From NCBI GenBank assembly GCA_907164885.2, contig OU015498.1:86573142-86637141 (forward strand): a stretch of 64,000 bases of DNA. The letters run 5' to 3'. The notes under the pieces are model-generated. The model saw only the letters and a program-made list of their open reading frames with translations. It was not told the DNA's origin and did not search any database. This document shows, piece by piece, positions 24,691-37,910 of the stretch (position 1 is its first letter; every line of letters begins with the position of its first letter). Both the position numbers and the translations under genes were made by a program. This stretch comes from Dolomedes plantarius. Lineage: Eukaryota > Arthropoda > Arachnida > Araneae > Dolomedidae.

Positions 24691-26222
24691 TTAAAACTCA
24701 AAGAAATTCGTTGCCTGTAAAGACAAGAACGAACATAGTAGTGAAAAGAAATATATAAATTCAATAAAAATTTTATTATTTGCAACTCAGTATAAGGCTT
24801 GTTAAAGACTGAAAGAAGATAAATCCCTCTAAAATTTCAATATACCTTATCAATACTCACTGATACGTTACCTATGAGGGAAAGTGCCATCCACAGATTC
24901 TTACTTACTAAATGATAGCCATCAGAGATCAATCATATCTAACAAATCTATAAAACACCATTCGACAGTTGTCTGAAACCAGTCGTTTCTTTACCATTTT
25001 AGGATGACTGTGACATTAACAAAATTTTTAGAGAAATTCGCTATCGAGCTGGCTTCAATAAATTAATAATTATTGTTCATGTATAAGCCTAATAAATTTT
25101 GAATTACATTTTATCTATACGTTTTAGTTCTTGGAAGCCGATGGAACTGAAATTGCTTGAATAATACAAGTAAGGGGATTGCGTCGTCTCTGAAATGAAC
25201 TACCCTTAGAATAAATAAACAAGCGGCACCACTGCCCAAATTGGCTTGAAAAGTTGCGCATTAGACGATCAGTCACACATAACAATGTCCCTCTAAAAAC
25301 TCCATATCATTTCTTTGTTGATATTCAGGGGGTGAGAGGTGTCCGAGGCTATCGCATCAAAGCATGTCTCCCCGAACCAAAACATTGAAGGAATCAGTCA
25401 CAATCTGATGTCTCCTAAGCAGTTAGCGCTCACGATTTCCACACGCAGAATCAAGGATGAAAAGAGAGAAAGAGAGCAAAAAAAGAGAGGGGGCGACCGT
25501 GCCAATAAATGTGCTGTTGATAATCGAACGCTTGCTTCCTGTCTGTAGAAAACGGATGTTGTTGATAGTAAACAATCGTCGGAGGAATATCGAAGCCGAA
25601 AATTTCACGAAGTCCGCATCCATCATAGACTGACTCCTCCTCTCCTGATTTTTTTGACGTTGACGAGACCGGTAAGACCGTACAAATAGGAACCGGTGTG
25701 TGGATGACCCCCTGCCACATTCAACCGTTCCTTTCTTCCCTTTTTAATACGTCATCAGGAACAGTTGTGGGTCAGTATTTTTGCAGATTTGTAGTGTATT
25801 CACAGAGTGGAGAGACGGAATAAAAAGTATTCTCAGTCGATTTTTTTTCTCCCTCTCTGCCTGTGAACGGAACTGTTTGCGATCTCCGATAATGGCATGT
25901 GTTTCCATCGCTCGTCACCGGCGTCACGCCTTGCTCAAGGTGGGTCGTGCGACAGTCATGTGATCGATGATGACGAATTAGGTTCGCCCCCTTCTATTGT
26001 TTTGAGGGGTCGCCCGCCACCCCCTTCCGAACTCCGTATGCCGTAACCATTGAAATTCGAAAGATTGATCAGAACCGCCAATATAACGCGCGTTTTATTG
26101 TATGAATGGACGACATAGGGAAATAATAAAAAAAAGTTATTCTTTGCCTTAAATTTATTCACTTCGATTATCCGTCCCTTTGCGGTCATCTGCAAGTTAC
26201 AGATGACCTCATTCTAGAGTGT
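24691..26222. other. Unique sequence with GC-richer block 25190-26060
   Basis: The block 25190-26060 is balanced in composition and has overlapping short frames on both strands (for example plus 25339-25548, minus 25451-25720, minus 25956-26195), none recognised. It may be conserved non-coding DNA. The flanks are AT-rich. Confidence 0.4.
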
Positions 26223-26341
26223 GTGAAATTTGTTGTCGATTCTTAGAAGTAGACTGTAAAATTCTTCCCTACACTCTAACTGAGGGCGATGAACCTTTTG
26301 TCATGTAAGTCTTTGAGTACATGAGTAACATATGTACATAT
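26223..26341 (+). repeat. Dispersed ~120-bp repeat adjoining a microsatellite, copy 1
   Basis: It contains TGAAATTTGTTGTCGATTC, then ACTGTAAAA, CACTCTA and GAGGGCGATGAACCTTT. A homologous copy in the same orientation lies at 29053-29165. In both, the conserved part ends immediately before CA and TA microsatellites. Confidence 0.8.
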
Positions 26342-26354
26342 GTGCATGCAAACA

Positions 26355-26367
26355 AACACACACACAC

Positions 26368-26440
<73 letters not shown>

Positions 26441-26461
26441 CATACATATATATATATATAT
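26355..26461. repeat. (CA)n(TA)n compound microsatellite
   Basis: CA run (26355-26368), long TA run (26370-26434), an ACACATACATACA interruption, then a second TA run. Confidence 0.96.
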
Positions 26462-26882
26462 AAATTTATTTATTCAGAAAAAGTCTCGGTTTGTATATTT
26501 ATGTACATTTATATACATTTTGTGCATTTATGAATTATGTAGTTTCCAAGTGAACGTGATAACTTAAAATCTTTAAATACATAACATAACAGTATTCGTA
26601 TAGTAAAATGTTCCCTTGCATGTATAAATTTGCTTAAAAAAATAACTGGCATGATAAAAATGTTGTTCCATATAATGAATTAAATATTGAAATTGTTACG
26701 ACGTAGCGTTATTACAAAGAAATATTTGATTTGCTACGTTTGATAACGAATGGGATTCATGGTGATTTAAAAATTTTTATTATTTTCCTTAAAATTATTC
26801 CCATAAAATATCTGTCTTTTCTCATTTATAATGAGACGAAAAAAAAAACTTTCGTTCCTTGGAATATTTTATTTTAAGGAAA
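26462..26882. other. AT-rich spacer
   Basis: No feature seen. Confidence 0.6.
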
Positions 26883-26890
26883 GTCTAGAT

Positions 26891-27317
26891 AATGCCCCAC
26901 CAACGTAACTTGAAATAAATTAAAACGTTAATAGAAGTTCAGCTAAAATCGTAAAATTGTAGAAACTTTTTAAGAAAGTTGGTTTATTTCCCGCTTTTTG
27001 AAACTGGAGATTCCGATTATGTCTGTAGCCTTAACATAGTTTTAACAATGATATGATCCATAACAAAAATTCGATGCTATATTTTTTCTCTCATTTTATT
27101 TATATGATATTTATTTTTCTCGTTGTATAACTTTTGAATACTATTCAAACATCAATTCTATTGTTATTCAATTTTTAAAAAAATCATAATATTTCATATT
27201 TTTAGGACCGTCCGGTAGTCAATGAGCTGAGGAGGGCCCTAACTGAATTCAATTCGTGCCCCCCCCCCCAAAAAAAAAAAAAAAAAAAAAGAAAGTTAGA
27301 AGCACGCTACGCCTATG
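26891..27317 (+). mobile_element. CATAGGCGTAGCG-family MITE, copy 1, left end missing
   Basis: The interior is homologous to the copy at 51658-52094 over about 400 bp. The right end ACGCTACGCCTATG matches the terminal inverted repeat. The left terminal inverted repeat is absent and the copy starts at AATGCCCCACC. Yet a perfect 8-bp direct repeat, GTCTAGAT, borders both sides (26883-26890 and 27318-27325), so the shortened copy seems delimited exactly. A C run followed by an A run (27259-27290) is conserved in both copies. The 8-bp duplication points to a hAT-like transposase. Confidence 0.8.
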
Positions 27318-27325
27318 GTCTAGAT

Positions 27326-29052
27326 TGAAGTTTTACAATACCCTTGTTTTAAAGTTTCATACTCGTATATATCCTTTGATGCTATAGAAGCTTCAGCTGG
27401 TGCGAAACATCATTTGAGTATCTTATATACTTTAATTTTTTTCCTATTTATTTGATGTCATCAAAACTTTTTGCACATTGAGTTTTCCTTCCTTATAATA
27501 AAGTAATACGATAATTACATGTTTATATTTTAGGAATATTTAAGCAGAATAATACCTTGAAAACAAATTTTCAAATGTGAATCCTTTCAGGAACAATTTA
27601 AATACTTTTTTTTTTAACTTAACAGTTACTCCGGCTGAATATTTAAATTCTCAGTTTCCCTTCGGTAAAAATCACAAAGGCAACAATTCATCAAGTTCAT
27701 TGTTTATGAATATTTATATTACTAACGAATCAAATTAAATTAATTCAGAACATCAGCCCATACGTTCTTAAAAATTTAAAAACTTCTCACCCTGAAATAC
27801 ATTTCCCTCGTGTTCCTGAAGTATATTCCCTTCCATAACGGCTAAAATTTCATAATACGAACTCGTTTAAAAATGCGTTCAAAATGCGTTCACTTTTCCT
27901 TCTATAAATAATATTCTTTTTCCACTTTTGATGTGTGGGGGGCAAGCGCGAGAACACCTGAAAAGAACTTAAAGAAACGAACGCGAGAGAGAGTGCAGCG
28001 AAATGAACTTAGCAACGTTTTGACGCACACTGCCTTTGCAAAAGGCAGAGCATTCAAAACAAAGTTTCATTCCCCTCAGCCCATTAATCAAGAAACAAAA
28101 CCTGGAAAGGAAAATAAAAAAAAAAACTTTCCTTCTCTGAATACCTCTTTTCCCCGAATAATAGAGCTGCTTAAATTAATGTAATCCGGCATTTTAGTAG
28201 AGCAGTTAACAAAATTTCATAAAGCAAAGTTGATAATTCGGTCAGGAAGAAGAGAGAGGGGAAAAAAAAAACACCACCAAGGCAGCAATGTGGAAGGGAG
28301 AACTTAATTGATAAATTTTATAAGCCCTCAAACGGAAGAAACATTTTTACCAATTGTCGTGAGAACGGGGGATTTTTATCAGTCGGAGGAGAGTTTTGAG
28401 TGACGTAACTGTACGTTATAAATGAAGATGTGTTCCGGTTTTGCCTTAAAAATGTGCCGGAGGAGAAACATGCAATTATGCATAAATGTAGGGTGTGAAA
28501 GAACGCCAGCTATTGCTGAGAAGTCTAACGGTTTCTTAAAGAAAAGTGCATGCCAATACATTTAATCGTTTCGCCTGTAAATACACCGGCACGTTTTCAT
28601 TTTGCCGCTGGAGAGGGACTGTTAACAAATTGAAGAAATGTCCGTTTAATAACGTCATTAGTTTCGTTTTCTGTCTGAGGTATTTTAATAAGACACCTCG
28701 ATGACACTGCCGATATTTTTCAAGGCTATTTTTGAAGGGAACGATAGTGTATTAATTGATGTAATAAGTTGTTAAAGGCTGTTTTCGGTCATGTAAAGGT
28801 TTTTGGAAGTCGGACGATTAAAGCTAATGCGTTAAGAGTAAGATTAAAGTATTGAAATTGAATGAAAAAAATTAAATTACAGAAAATTATATGTTTATTA
28901 ATTCGATTTATAAGATCAATACAGATTCTGAGAAATAAAGAAATTAAATTACTAGACTATATTCGAGCAATGTATTTAAAGAAGACATGGCATATTTTAT
29001 AACTTCCGCAGTTAAAGAAGTAACATATGGGTACAGAACTCTATATTCTGAC
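27326..29052. other. Unique sequence with GC-richer block 27900-28700
   Basis: The block 27900-28700 is repeat-free and of higher complexity, with an 83-codon plus frame at 27933-28184 and a 60-codon minus frame at 28379-28561, neither recognised. It has a TAACGTCATTAG motif near 28650. It could be conserved non-coding. The remainder is AT-rich. Confidence 0.4.
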
Positions 29053-29165
29053 TGAAATTTGTTGTCGATTCCTATATTCTGACTGTAAAAATCTTTCCAA
29101 CACTCTACCTGAGGGAGATGAACCTTTAGTCATATGACTCTCTGACTATATGAGCAACATGTGAA
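29053..29165 (+). repeat. Dispersed ~120-bp repeat adjoining a microsatellite, copy 2
   Basis: Homologous to 26223-26341 in the same orientation (shared TGAAATTTGTTGTCGATTC and GATGAACCTTT). A small duplication of CTATATTCTGACTG brackets its start. It ends at CA repeats leading into a TA tract. Confidence 0.8.
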
Positions 29166-29310
<145 letters not shown>

Positions 29311-29715
29311 ATGTTTAATTGATTTTCATCGTTTTTTTCCCATTTATAAAGAACATTCAAGTTTGCATTCGTACCGCGAAATAAACGATTGCGTGTCAAT
29401 CCAACCTTGACTCCAAGATAAAGTCATTTAAAAAATGCGCAGTATAAAATTAAACATTGTACTTTCAAGGAGTTTATTCAAACTGAGGCTAAAGAAAGCA
29501 CCGAGAGTTTTGCTTTTATCTAACTACTACTGTAAAGATTAAAAAAATCACTACAGTTGATAAAAAATTAGCATTCCTAAAACTAAACTGCAGTCTCGAA
29601 GGGTAAAGCTCTTATCGGTAGCGTGTTACACAAAAAGAAATGAAAACCTTTATGTATGGCACAGTAATGAATTTAAATCATCATCTTACATATCTGGTGT
29701 TACAGAAGTCTCGAT

Positions 29716-29718
<3 letters not shown>
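29311..29718. other. AT-rich spacer
   Basis: No feature seen. Confidence 0.6.

Positions 29719-29775
<57 letters not shown>
29719..29775. repeat. (CA)n(TA)n microsatellite
   Basis: CA run followed by TA run. Confidence 0.97.
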
Positions 29776-29779
<4 letters not shown>

Positions 29780-30091
29780 GTTACAAACTTCTCTAATAAG
29801 TAAAAGGTTTTACTGTAAGTAAATGAATAATGCGAGAAGAGTAAATGATATAATTTCGCATCATCCTTTATTAATAAATATATGAGATTACAAATTTAAA
29901 CCATGAATAATGCTATAAAGAATTTTGTTTGTTGTAGAGACTGGTTCTGTAATGTGGGACTCGCATTATACAAATGTGGTTATAATAACCTTATGAGCTT
30001 AAAAGCGGTAAATGCAAATGAACTGCATTATTGCAAATTGCAAACCCTAATTAATCCATAGAATGTTAGTGTTTGGGAAATTATTCATTTA

Positions 30092-30092
<1 letters not shown>
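29776..30092. other. AT-rich spacer
   Basis: No feature seen. Confidence 0.6.
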
Positions 30093-30425
<333 letters not shown>

Positions 30426-30429
30426 CATG

Positions 30430-31400
30430 TTTAGATAGTTTTTGATGTGATGCCCCTAGGCAAAACTGTCTTCCATAAAGGTGTCTGGAGGGTAATATTT
30501 TTTCACAGCAACGAGCTTTAAATATTGACACGAATTTCTGTGTTTAGAAATCGAACAAAAGTATTCGATTCGAAAGAGGCAGGCAATTGAATGGATTACG
30601 AGATCTCGATCATCTTCGGGGGGAAGCGGAGAACGCTGTTGCAACTCTTTTGCGGTCCCCCGGCTAATTAATTCGGCAGGCTGTGGTGTTCAATTTTCAA
30701 TTAGCGTTTTACGGGCTAAAAACATAGGTAACCACGTGATCTGGAACAGGTGGGGGAGGCTTTTCTTCCCAGAGATTGCCCGCACCACCCAAAATAACAA
30801 TCTCCGCATCAATTAGGAGCAGCCCCGCGTTTTGCTTTCTTTGAGAAATCCCTCTCTTTCTCCCGCATAATTCATCTCGTCTGAATACGAGGAGGATTCC
30901 ATCTAGGTTGGGTTTTGCAGCAAATGAAGCTGTAATGGGCAAAGGAATCGAAAATCTTGCCAAACTTTGTGTTTTGGTTGTTATAGTGAGGGAAATCATG
31001 TATTGGTTTTGCCCCCCAAAGCGATAAATAATTAAGCGGGATTGATGGTTAATGGTTTTATCAGAAATCGGGAATTGTGGCCGGAAACTCTTTTATTTTT
31101 TTAGTAATGAGCCAACAGTTTCTACCACTCTTCTGCACCAGCATCGCCACACAAAGTTTTGAGAGAGTTAAGCACCCGCAAAAGCGTGTTTTCTGGGGGA
31201 AACAATTGAACAGTAATTTTTGTTTAAGTTTGATAAATTCGGGCGCCGTTCGATTGATTGGGTGTAATGGAGGAGTTAAAGTGATGTATTTGCACTTTTG
31301 GCACTTGATGTTGCGGAGGAAAGTGGTGAAACAACTCATCTTTGGCGGGGTTATGCACGTGCGCATTTGGGGAACTAATTGATTGAGAGAGAGGTGGTAA
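30430..31400. promoter_or_regulatory. GC-richer unique block, candidate conserved regulatory element
   Basis: About 970 bp of balanced, repeat-free sequence follow directly on a microsatellite. It contains TAATTAATT (30665-30673), CAATTAG motifs near 30696 and 30806, CACGTG (30733-30738) and CAGGTG (30747-30752). Opposed 101-codon frames (plus 31077-31382, minus 31061-31366) overlap almost completely and match no known protein. Regulatory DNA is my preferred reading, inferred from motifs only. Confidence 0.25.
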
Positions 31401-32676
31401 TGATTTTTTTAAATTTTAATTTATATCAGAAAAGGAAGGAAGAAATTAAAAAATTCAAAAACAAATCACAGAAATAAAATTGAATTACATAAATTTTCGT
31501 TAAACCACTCTTTTTATCTGTATTCTTAATTCTTTTTGAATATTAATCTTAAACCTTTAACAGAAATTCTTGAAGCAGTGTTATGTATTGAAATTACATA
31601 CCCCACTTCAAGTTCTTATCTTACTTTGATTAAAAGTTTTTAAAAATATAATACCAAAATATTAAAAAAAACTATTTAACAAAGGGTCAATGATTAGTAG
31701 TATAAACTGAAAATAATACTAAATATCATTTCGTCCTTTATTAGATACTTAATAAGGGTTTATTTCAAAACGATAAATTAATAAAGGAATAGGCAATAAA
31801 GTGCAACTATATATTCATCATATAAAAGGGTTTTGGGATTAAACCTATATGACAACTATACATAAATTAAAAGGTAGAGGACAACATATTTTTGTTACGA
31901 ATTAAATAATTGAACCAAATTTTTTTTATTCTATATAAAAGCTTTATGTATATTACATTGTTCTTTATTTTCCTGGTTGGGTCGAAAAAGTTTTTAAACT
32001 ATCTCATTTTTTTTGTTGTTTGCGAAATTAATATAAAATCGAAAAATACTCACGTCAAAATATTTAGCACATATTTTTCAGTGTTTCGTCCATCTAGAAG
32101 CTGAATTTATAAATGATTAGAAAATAAAAAAATAAATAAATGAACCGTGAAAAAAATAGAAAAAAAGTGCAGGGGGATTATCAGCGTTGCGTGGATAACA
32201 TTAAAAGTGAAACATGGATTACAGCAATTGAGAAATTCCAGGATTAACAGTTTCGGATGTTCACACAGCATCGTTTTCAATCATATAGTAACATTGTTGA
32301 AATACCTCCCAAAACAGGAAGAGGGTTATGTATCGGATAATTTATTGTGAAATTATTCAAAATAGAAGATTTTCTGCTTGAAGGTTATCTTCCTTAATGC
32401 TCTTATGCCGTTTACGACCCGTGTAAAACCACCAAAGATATGTATTTACCTATTTCATTGATATAAAGTTAAGGGCAGTTAGGAATGCCATTGTGCTTTA
32501 ATTGCAATAAATTTGAAAATTTTCAGCTAACTGTTAGTGAGGATTTTAAGACACTATTAGTAACAAATTTATGGTCCACCACTGTAGTCCATGTAAGTAA
32601 GATTACGTTCAACAGTTATAAGTTACATTAAAGATTTTGTGTGTAATTGAATGTATGTTATATTTTTTAAACAATA
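31401..32676. other. AT-rich spacer
   Basis: Short unassigned frames only (31910-32104 and 32147-32350). Nothing recognised. Confidence 0.55.
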
Positions 32677-32680
32677 TTAA

Positions 32681-32733
32681 CCATTTCCTTACGTAGTGGG
32701 ATAACATGTATCACAATAATACAGGCCCAAGAA

Positions 32734-32816
<83 letters not shown>

Positions 32817-32888
32817 CGTCTTACAAACGGGGTATGAAATTTCCCATTCTAAAGAAGGAATCGAAAAATGGACCCCGTAAGCTAAAGG
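32681..32888 (+). mobile_element. piggyBac-like TTAA MITE with (TA)n centre
   Basis: TTAA flanks both sides (32677-32680 and 32889-32892). The ends are CCATTTCCTTACG and, inverted, CCTTTAGCTTACGGGG. The two arms of about 56 and 74 bp enclose a long TA tract (32737-32814). The arms match the copy at 49172-49574, including GAATCGAAAAATGG near the right end. TTAA duplication and a CC(C/T)TT-type end are hallmarks of piggyBac. Kolobok elements also use TTAA, so the superfamily is inferred. Confidence 0.8.
32737..32814. repeat. (TA)n microsatellite inside MITE
   Basis: Perfect TA run forming the centre of the TTAA-flanked element. Confidence 0.97.
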
Positions 32889-32892
32889 TTAA

Positions 32893-34501
32893 GGTACCTT
32901 AGAAAAAAATTTACATGTACCATTTTAATACTACCAAGATATAACATTTATGGTGTTTTTAAATATCTCTTTAAGATAAGAGATTGTTTTTCACTCCCAT
33001 AAAAGTTATAATATAATTTATCTCTGCATGTACAACCATAAAAAAAATATTGCATGAGTGTGCTTTAATGTTTTTTAATTTAAAGAGAAAAACTCCGTAT
33101 TCCCTTATTAATTGATCAGCATAAACAAATAAAGAAATAATAAAAAATCTCCGATTTCTCAATCTCTTCCGTAAAGAGTTTAAAACTTTAAGCGTCTAAA
33201 AGCGTGCAAGAAAATGTATTTAAACTCACCAATTAATCTGTAGGGGTTATTTGAAACCTGTTGTGTTCACCTTAAGAGCCATTTAGAAAAATTTTTAAAT
33301 TCCCCGCTCTTATTTTTTCCTCTACGATTTCTCCCACATGCATCAATTGAAAGTGGGTGGGAAAAATATTAAAAAAAAAAATTAAATGGCTGTCCTGTAA
33401 TACTAATCACCACTTTCGGGGGAAGTCCCAGCAATTGTGACATTTTTTTTTCTTGCCCCACACCCACATGAATATTTTTTTGTCTTTACGCATGAGGGAG
33501 AAAAAAATTTTTTTTTCCAATTTTTTTCTCTCTATACCATATCATAATTTAACCGTGGAAGAAGAATATGATGTTAATGGAAAGACATAGAGTGAAAAAA
33601 AGCTTAAAGCAAAGGGAAAAAAATATGTCTCCACCACGGTGGGGATTTTTTTTTTTTTTTTTAGCTTCCAGGGATTTTTTTACCGTTGCAGGAGTGCTCA
33701 TTTGAATATTGATTCCCGCCGTGCGAATTAAGTCATCAAGTAGGAGTGGCCGTAATAAAGAGGTACAACCCCTACTCTAAGATTTTTTTTTTTTAGAAAT
33801 TTCTTGCCATACACACATTAAAAGTACAATTTTTTTTTACATATCCGTGGGTTAAAAAAAAAGTCCGTGGGGTAAGGTAGTCATTAGGATTACTTTACGT
33901 CTTTCTTTCCGAGTTTTATCTGTTCCGAAACTCAGTGGAAAAACTTTCGTTAAAATTTCTACTGGCTTTTTAATGGGAACCTGCTAGATAATTCGGAGAA
34001 CGTGTATGGTCACTAAGTACACGGAGTACAGGTTATGGTTATGAGGACATAAAACACTATGAGATCTGTTTCATTAATTTGATTGCGATGGAGATATTTG
34101 TTTCAGTTTTACCGTCAAATTGCTAAATGTTAAATGTTTTTGGGGTGTTATGAGATGCATTAAATTTTTTAAAAAGGTGCCTTTGGAATAGAAGTTCGGG
34201 ATCAGTACTGAAGATGTTTTAAATTGTTTTAACCAGGGGTTTATACCATCTCTAAAATTATTTCTTGCACATCCTGAGACATATATTATTATGGTATTGT
34301 CAATACTCTTCCATATCTCGCTTTGCATTAAAGTATTATTAATTATAATATTATCTAGCGTATTATTAATTAAAGTATTATATAAAGTTATTAACTCCTA
34401 TTACTGAATGTTTTTATTTTGCTCATCCGTTAATCATTGTTTTCTGCTTATATTTTTCTTTTACTAATATTTAAATGGTTGCATATATATGTATATATCT
34501 A

Positions 34502-34503
<2 letters not shown>
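32893..34503. other. Unique sequence with homopolymer-rich block 33300-33900
   Basis: The block has many A and T runs of 8-16 bases, alternating with GC-richer unique segments such as CCACCACGGTGGGG near 33635. Between 34330 and 34395 GTATTATTAATTA-like motifs repeat. No gene recognised. Confidence 0.45.
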
Positions 34504-34545
<42 letters not shown>

Positions 34546-34563
34546 TATATATATATATATATA
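34504..34563. repeat. (TA)n microsatellite, left of MITE
   Basis: TA run with one AGA interruption, interrupted on its right by the element at 34564. Confidence 0.95.
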
Positions 34564-34730
34564 CAGTGCCGTAACTAGGCAGGGGCAACAGGAGCACCCG
34601 TCCAGTGCCCACTTGGAAGAGGGGGGGGGGGCCCAAAATGCTTGTTTTATTTTTGTTTTAAACCTATTTAATTAAGGGGCTCAAATGCAAATTCTTGCTC
34701 AGGGCAAAGGCATGGCTAGTTACGACACTG
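34564..34730 (+). mobile_element. CAGTGCCGTAACTAG-family MITE, copy 1
   Basis: 167 bp with ends CAGTGCCGTAACTAG and CTAGTTACGACACTG, a 15-bp inverted repeat with one mismatch. The interior has a G run (34622-34631), GGGGCAACAGGAGCACC and GCAAATTCTTG. It is homologous along its full length to 54285-54445. It sits inside a (TA)n tract, so the target duplication length cannot be read. The superfamily is left open. Confidence 0.85.
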
Positions 34731-36012
34731 TATATATATATACACGTAACCATGTGTTTGCGTGTGTATGTATATTAGCAGAAAAATTATCAAAACTGAA
34801 AAGTAAGCAAACTATTAAACGCGGCAAAAAAAGAAATTGAAGGACAGTCCGTGAATGGACCATTTTAAGATTAATACAATCTTTTATTTAATTATACACT
34901 TGGAAAAAAGATTTTGTCATTACAAATTGCGTTTTACGGGTCACCTACGTATTTTAATTTTATGAGATAGCTATGCTTACATAATATATGTCCTTGGATG
35001 AATTATTACCATTTCGGCCTAACACTGTTGATGAGCATTTCCTAAGAAATGTTTCATTTACGCATGTATATTCATATAGTAGCCACTGAAGAGTTTGTAT
35101 ATATTAACATGAAAATTTATTTATTACATGAGATAAATAAAAATGTGATATACTATGGAACTAGGAACTACGAACTGAATGAAACCATCACTAAGACACA
35201 GTTGAAGATTAAATTCAACTAATTACGAAATTAAGTAACGTACAGCTAGTTTATATTTAATCATTACTTTAAATAAACTCATTTACGGATACAAATGCAT
35301 GAGGTACAACGTAAAATATAAAAAATAATAATGACTAAATCTCAGCATTTTGGCCTATTCAATAGTAAAATTATACAAACGTAAATTACCTTCATTAAGG
35401 TAATAAAATGTTCAACTACTTGTGTAAAGCTATAGTAATAAAAATATATTAAATGCGCATACATACTGAGAATCGTAGGTTTTATGCAGATATACATGAA
35501 ATGCCCCAAACATTCTTGCATATATTCAGACTTTTTTTTTAAATTAGAAAAATCTCAAAATCAGCGGTTGTAATACAGCAACACCCAAGCCTTTGGAAAG
35601 AACAGAAGCTTAAAGGCTGAATCTAGTTACCGTGGTCGAAAACATGAAGACTGAAATCTTGATAGAGAATCGGTGCCGGTGAAAGTTGAAACCAGTAAAT
35701 AGGTTCGAAACGGCTCTTAAAGTTATTTATGTTTGCATGTGAGATTGAACGAAAATCCGGGTCTCCATAGATAAGGCAAGAAATGGGGGGAGAGTGTTCG
35801 AAGAAAGTGCCTTTACAGATAAATTCGCGCTCTTCTTAGGGTGCCAGAGACATCTTAACTTTGACTTTTATTTTTTTTAATGTAAACGGAACTGCAGGAT
35901 GTATATGTGGCAGAAGCATATATATGGCAGCTCATAACACATTACGTTAAATTCTCCATTGCCGACTCTGTGTCATACATAGGGTTGCTAAAGAATGGTC
36001 CTCCTATTCCAG

Positions 36013-36013
<1 letters not shown>
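34731..36013. other. AT-rich spacer
   Basis: Short TA and GTGT remnants to about 34775, then AT-rich sequence. The part around 35580-35760 is GC-richer but has no recognised feature. Confidence 0.5.
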
Positions 36014-36098
<85 letters not shown>

Positions 36099-36108
36099 GT
36101 GTGTGTGT
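36014..36108. repeat. (TA)n(GT)n microsatellite
   Basis: Perfect TA run of about 80 bases then GT repeats. Confidence 0.98.
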
Positions 36109-37910
36109 TAGTTAGTTAAACAGCACGAAGACATTAAAGAAAACTTTTCTAAAATCAGTCAGTTTATGGAATTGGGCATAGGTTAGTTTTTACTGAACAA
36201 GAGGAGAGAAGAGTAATGATATAACGATATGTAGAAGAAAATAGACATAAAATCTGTATTTTTTTAACGCCAATCCTATGCTTGATTTTTGTACATGTAC
36301 AGGTAACGTACAGATCCAAACAATGAAGTATATAATGTGTGCATGTGGGCGTGTGTGGATGATAAAGCTACAGATGCATTGATAAATGTAGCCGACATAA
36401 AACCTTTTTTTCTCTCAATGGGACATGGATTGTGATTCAAAATTATGGGTGTTCTCTGACAACATTACATCATCATATACTTCTATAAACGCTAAAATTT
36501 TAAAAGGGGAAAAAAATCCCCGTTTCACGACAGATATTCAAATTAAAAAACAGTGAAAACAACTTTGATTAATCTGATTACGTTTTTATCACGAATTGAA
36601 AATCGATAATAAGATTCCGGGCCTTTTTTCTCTCTTCATACAACGTCTCTTCATAATTTGCAAATTAATCTTTTACATTATGTGCAAAATTAAAAGAGAA
36701 ATTAAAAAAAAAAATTTCCTCTCACACCACTTTCAATGTGCGAAATGCGTTTGAGCAAATTGTTTGCACTTAAGTCATAAACTGAACGAAAACGGATAAT
36801 GAATTTTTATCAAAAGAGGTGATGATCGGGATTATCTGTAAAAAAGGAATTAAAAATTCTATGGATGTCTTCTGATGAAAAAAAAAAATTCCTGAGAGGT
36901 AAGAAACGGGAAACCCCGAATTCTCTCATTATAAAACTCTGGATTATTATGAGTTGAGCATTTCATTATTTATCGTTGTAAAATTAAATGGATTAAAGTG
37001 GAAAGGCAAAGTTGTTTCCTTGAAAACATTAAAATATACTTGTAGTTTTAATTAATTACAGGCACAGGCACAAGGGGGTGGTTGTAAGCGAATTACCGTT
37101 TTATCGTAGCAACCCCGTTTTTAAAAATGCGTGCAGGGTTGTTTTTACCGAATTCTCATTAACGGCGAATATACAGAGAGGAAGGTTTTTGTGATTTAAT
37201 TATTCCACGCATTATTTTACTAAAAATGTGTAAAAATTGTTTGCGTACATACATACCTGATTAGCATTTTAAAATAAAACTGATTAATCATGGAGTGTGT
37301 AAGCACCTTTACGCAATATTTACGTAAATTAACACTGATAGTTATCTTTGTGAAAAATCTACTTTAGTTTCAGCACTTTTTATTGGAGAGGAGTTTGGGA
37401 ACAGGGTAAATAACTCTTGGAGTATATTTAGAAATATGTATGAAAAGTATTACCATATTTACTTCAACAAATTTCTCGTATGTCTTACGATAAGGTTACA
37501 AAGTTTGGCTGCACCCTAAGGTTATTTTATTTTAATTTTTAGATTTCTGAGAGAAGAATAGTTAGCTTAATAAGGCCGTATTGTATTTGTCTCTTTGTAT
37601 TTACCAGTATTTTATATTTTTGAATAACGGATTTTATTTAAATATGTGTATTTTAACAACTTGTTTATAATTAAATTTACATACATATGTTAAGTCCCTT
37701 TCCATATCTTACCTAAAATATTACTTTAAACTGAATGCAAGATAGTCAATAATATTTATATTTATGGCAAAACGAAACTTTGTATTTGGTTCGGGCACAT
37801 GCTGCAAGAATTGAAACACTGTAGATTGTAATGAAAATTGCAGCTCATTAAACCTAACAATTTAGATGGGTTAAAGAGATCAGAAAAGTTTCATTTACTC
37901 ATATAAACGT
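36109..37910. other. Unique sequence with GC-richer block 36480-37200
   Basis: The block 36480-37200 is repeat-free and contains AATTAATTACAGG near 37050 and several homopolymer A runs. No coding gene recognised. The rest is AT-rich. Confidence 0.4.
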
